DNA from: Tangfeifania sp.
GTDB taxonomy: Bacteria > Bacteroidota > Bacteroidia > Bacteroidales > Prolixibacteraceae
Assembly (NCBI GenBank): GCA_018400515.1
Contig: JAGYMR010000132.1
Span: 1 to 7,435, forward strand
Reading direction: 5' to 3'
Length of the DNA stretch: 7,435 nucleotides
Below are positions 7,220 through 7,435 of this stretch, piece by piece. A program made the translations under genes and the position numbers. The notes beneath the pieces are model-generated. The model did no database searches. It worked only from the letters and a program-made list of their open reading frames with translations, and was not told the DNA's origin. Numbering within the stretch: position 1 is the stretch's first letter; every line of letters starts with the position of its first letter.

Positions 7220-7435
7220 ATTATGGGGTAAAATGCCCCATTCCGGGATCAATGGGTTTAATCAGGAGATAAAAGGAAGAAAGAGGGGAAAATATTTGGG
7301 GGAAACCGGGATGGGCTTTCCGGCTTGTTTAAGTTGCAGAAAGCGTTTTTTTCCTTCTTTTTGTGCCATTTGCACATTATGGGTATTCACCATGTAGGAA
7401 CGGCTCCTTTACCGCCTGAATTCAAGCACAATCTC

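Larger units (their letters stand above)
7015..7435. other. Non-coding or uncharacterised stretch at the right edge
   Basis: No convincing gene was found in these 421 bases. They contain the possible promoter and palindrome listed separately. They also contain two competing short stems at 7223-7256: ATGGGG can pair with CCCCAT, and CCCATT can pair with AATGGG. A 43-codon minus-strand frame at 7262-7393 opens behind AAAGGAG but matches no family I know. In the frame before it, a short reading frame from the window edge ends at TGA at 7387-7389, overlapping the start, so the edge could hold the tail of an upstream gene. Confidence 0.5.

Noticed and set aside
7212..7397. Plus-strand 61-codon frame at the right edge
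   Set aside because: The composition is mixed with scattered Cys and basic residues, there is no ribosome site and no domain, and it overlaps the intergenic structures.

Overview
The window looks like chromosomal DNA from a Bacteroidota (Bacteroidetes) species, probably Bacteroidales-like. That is an inference from three things: the gene families present, the mostly missing Shine-Dalgarno sequences, and AT-rich gaps between moderately GC-balanced genes. No rRNA, tRNA, CRISPR array, insertion sequence or phage gene was recognised. Every convincing gene lies on the minus strand, so the region reads from right to left.

The main content is a compact four-gene operon (about 6388 down to 1) with gaps of only 21, 10 and 7 bases. 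In transcription order it encodes: (1) an ABC transporter ATPase with all catalytic motifs intact; (2) a 1110-residue protein joining an ABC-2-like membrane domain to a large extracytoplasmic part that resembles an M1 aminopeptidase without its zinc site, ending in a golvesin-type beta domain; (3) a TolC-family outer-membrane channel protein; and (4) an HlyD/AcrA-type periplasmic adaptor lipoprotein, cut by the left edge. Together these could span the envelope: ATPase in the cytoplasm, membrane protein with a large periplasmic body, adaptor, and outer-membrane tunnel. The adaptor and channel may instead serve a pump encoded further downstream, outside the window.

Upstream of the operon (6389-6633) is a spacer with a strong ribosome-binding site for the GTG-started ATPase gene and a perfect 14-bp hairpin that probably ends the preceding transcript. 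That transcript carries a small secreted beta-rich protein (6634-7014) of unknown function. The remaining 421 bases (7015-7435) hold no convincing gene. They contain a possible Bacteroidota-type promoter, a large interrupted palindrome in the presumed leader of the small gene, and a weak 43-codon reading frame at the right edge.

The most unusual element is the permease / degenerate-peptidase / golvesin-domain fusion sitting in one operon with export-channel components.
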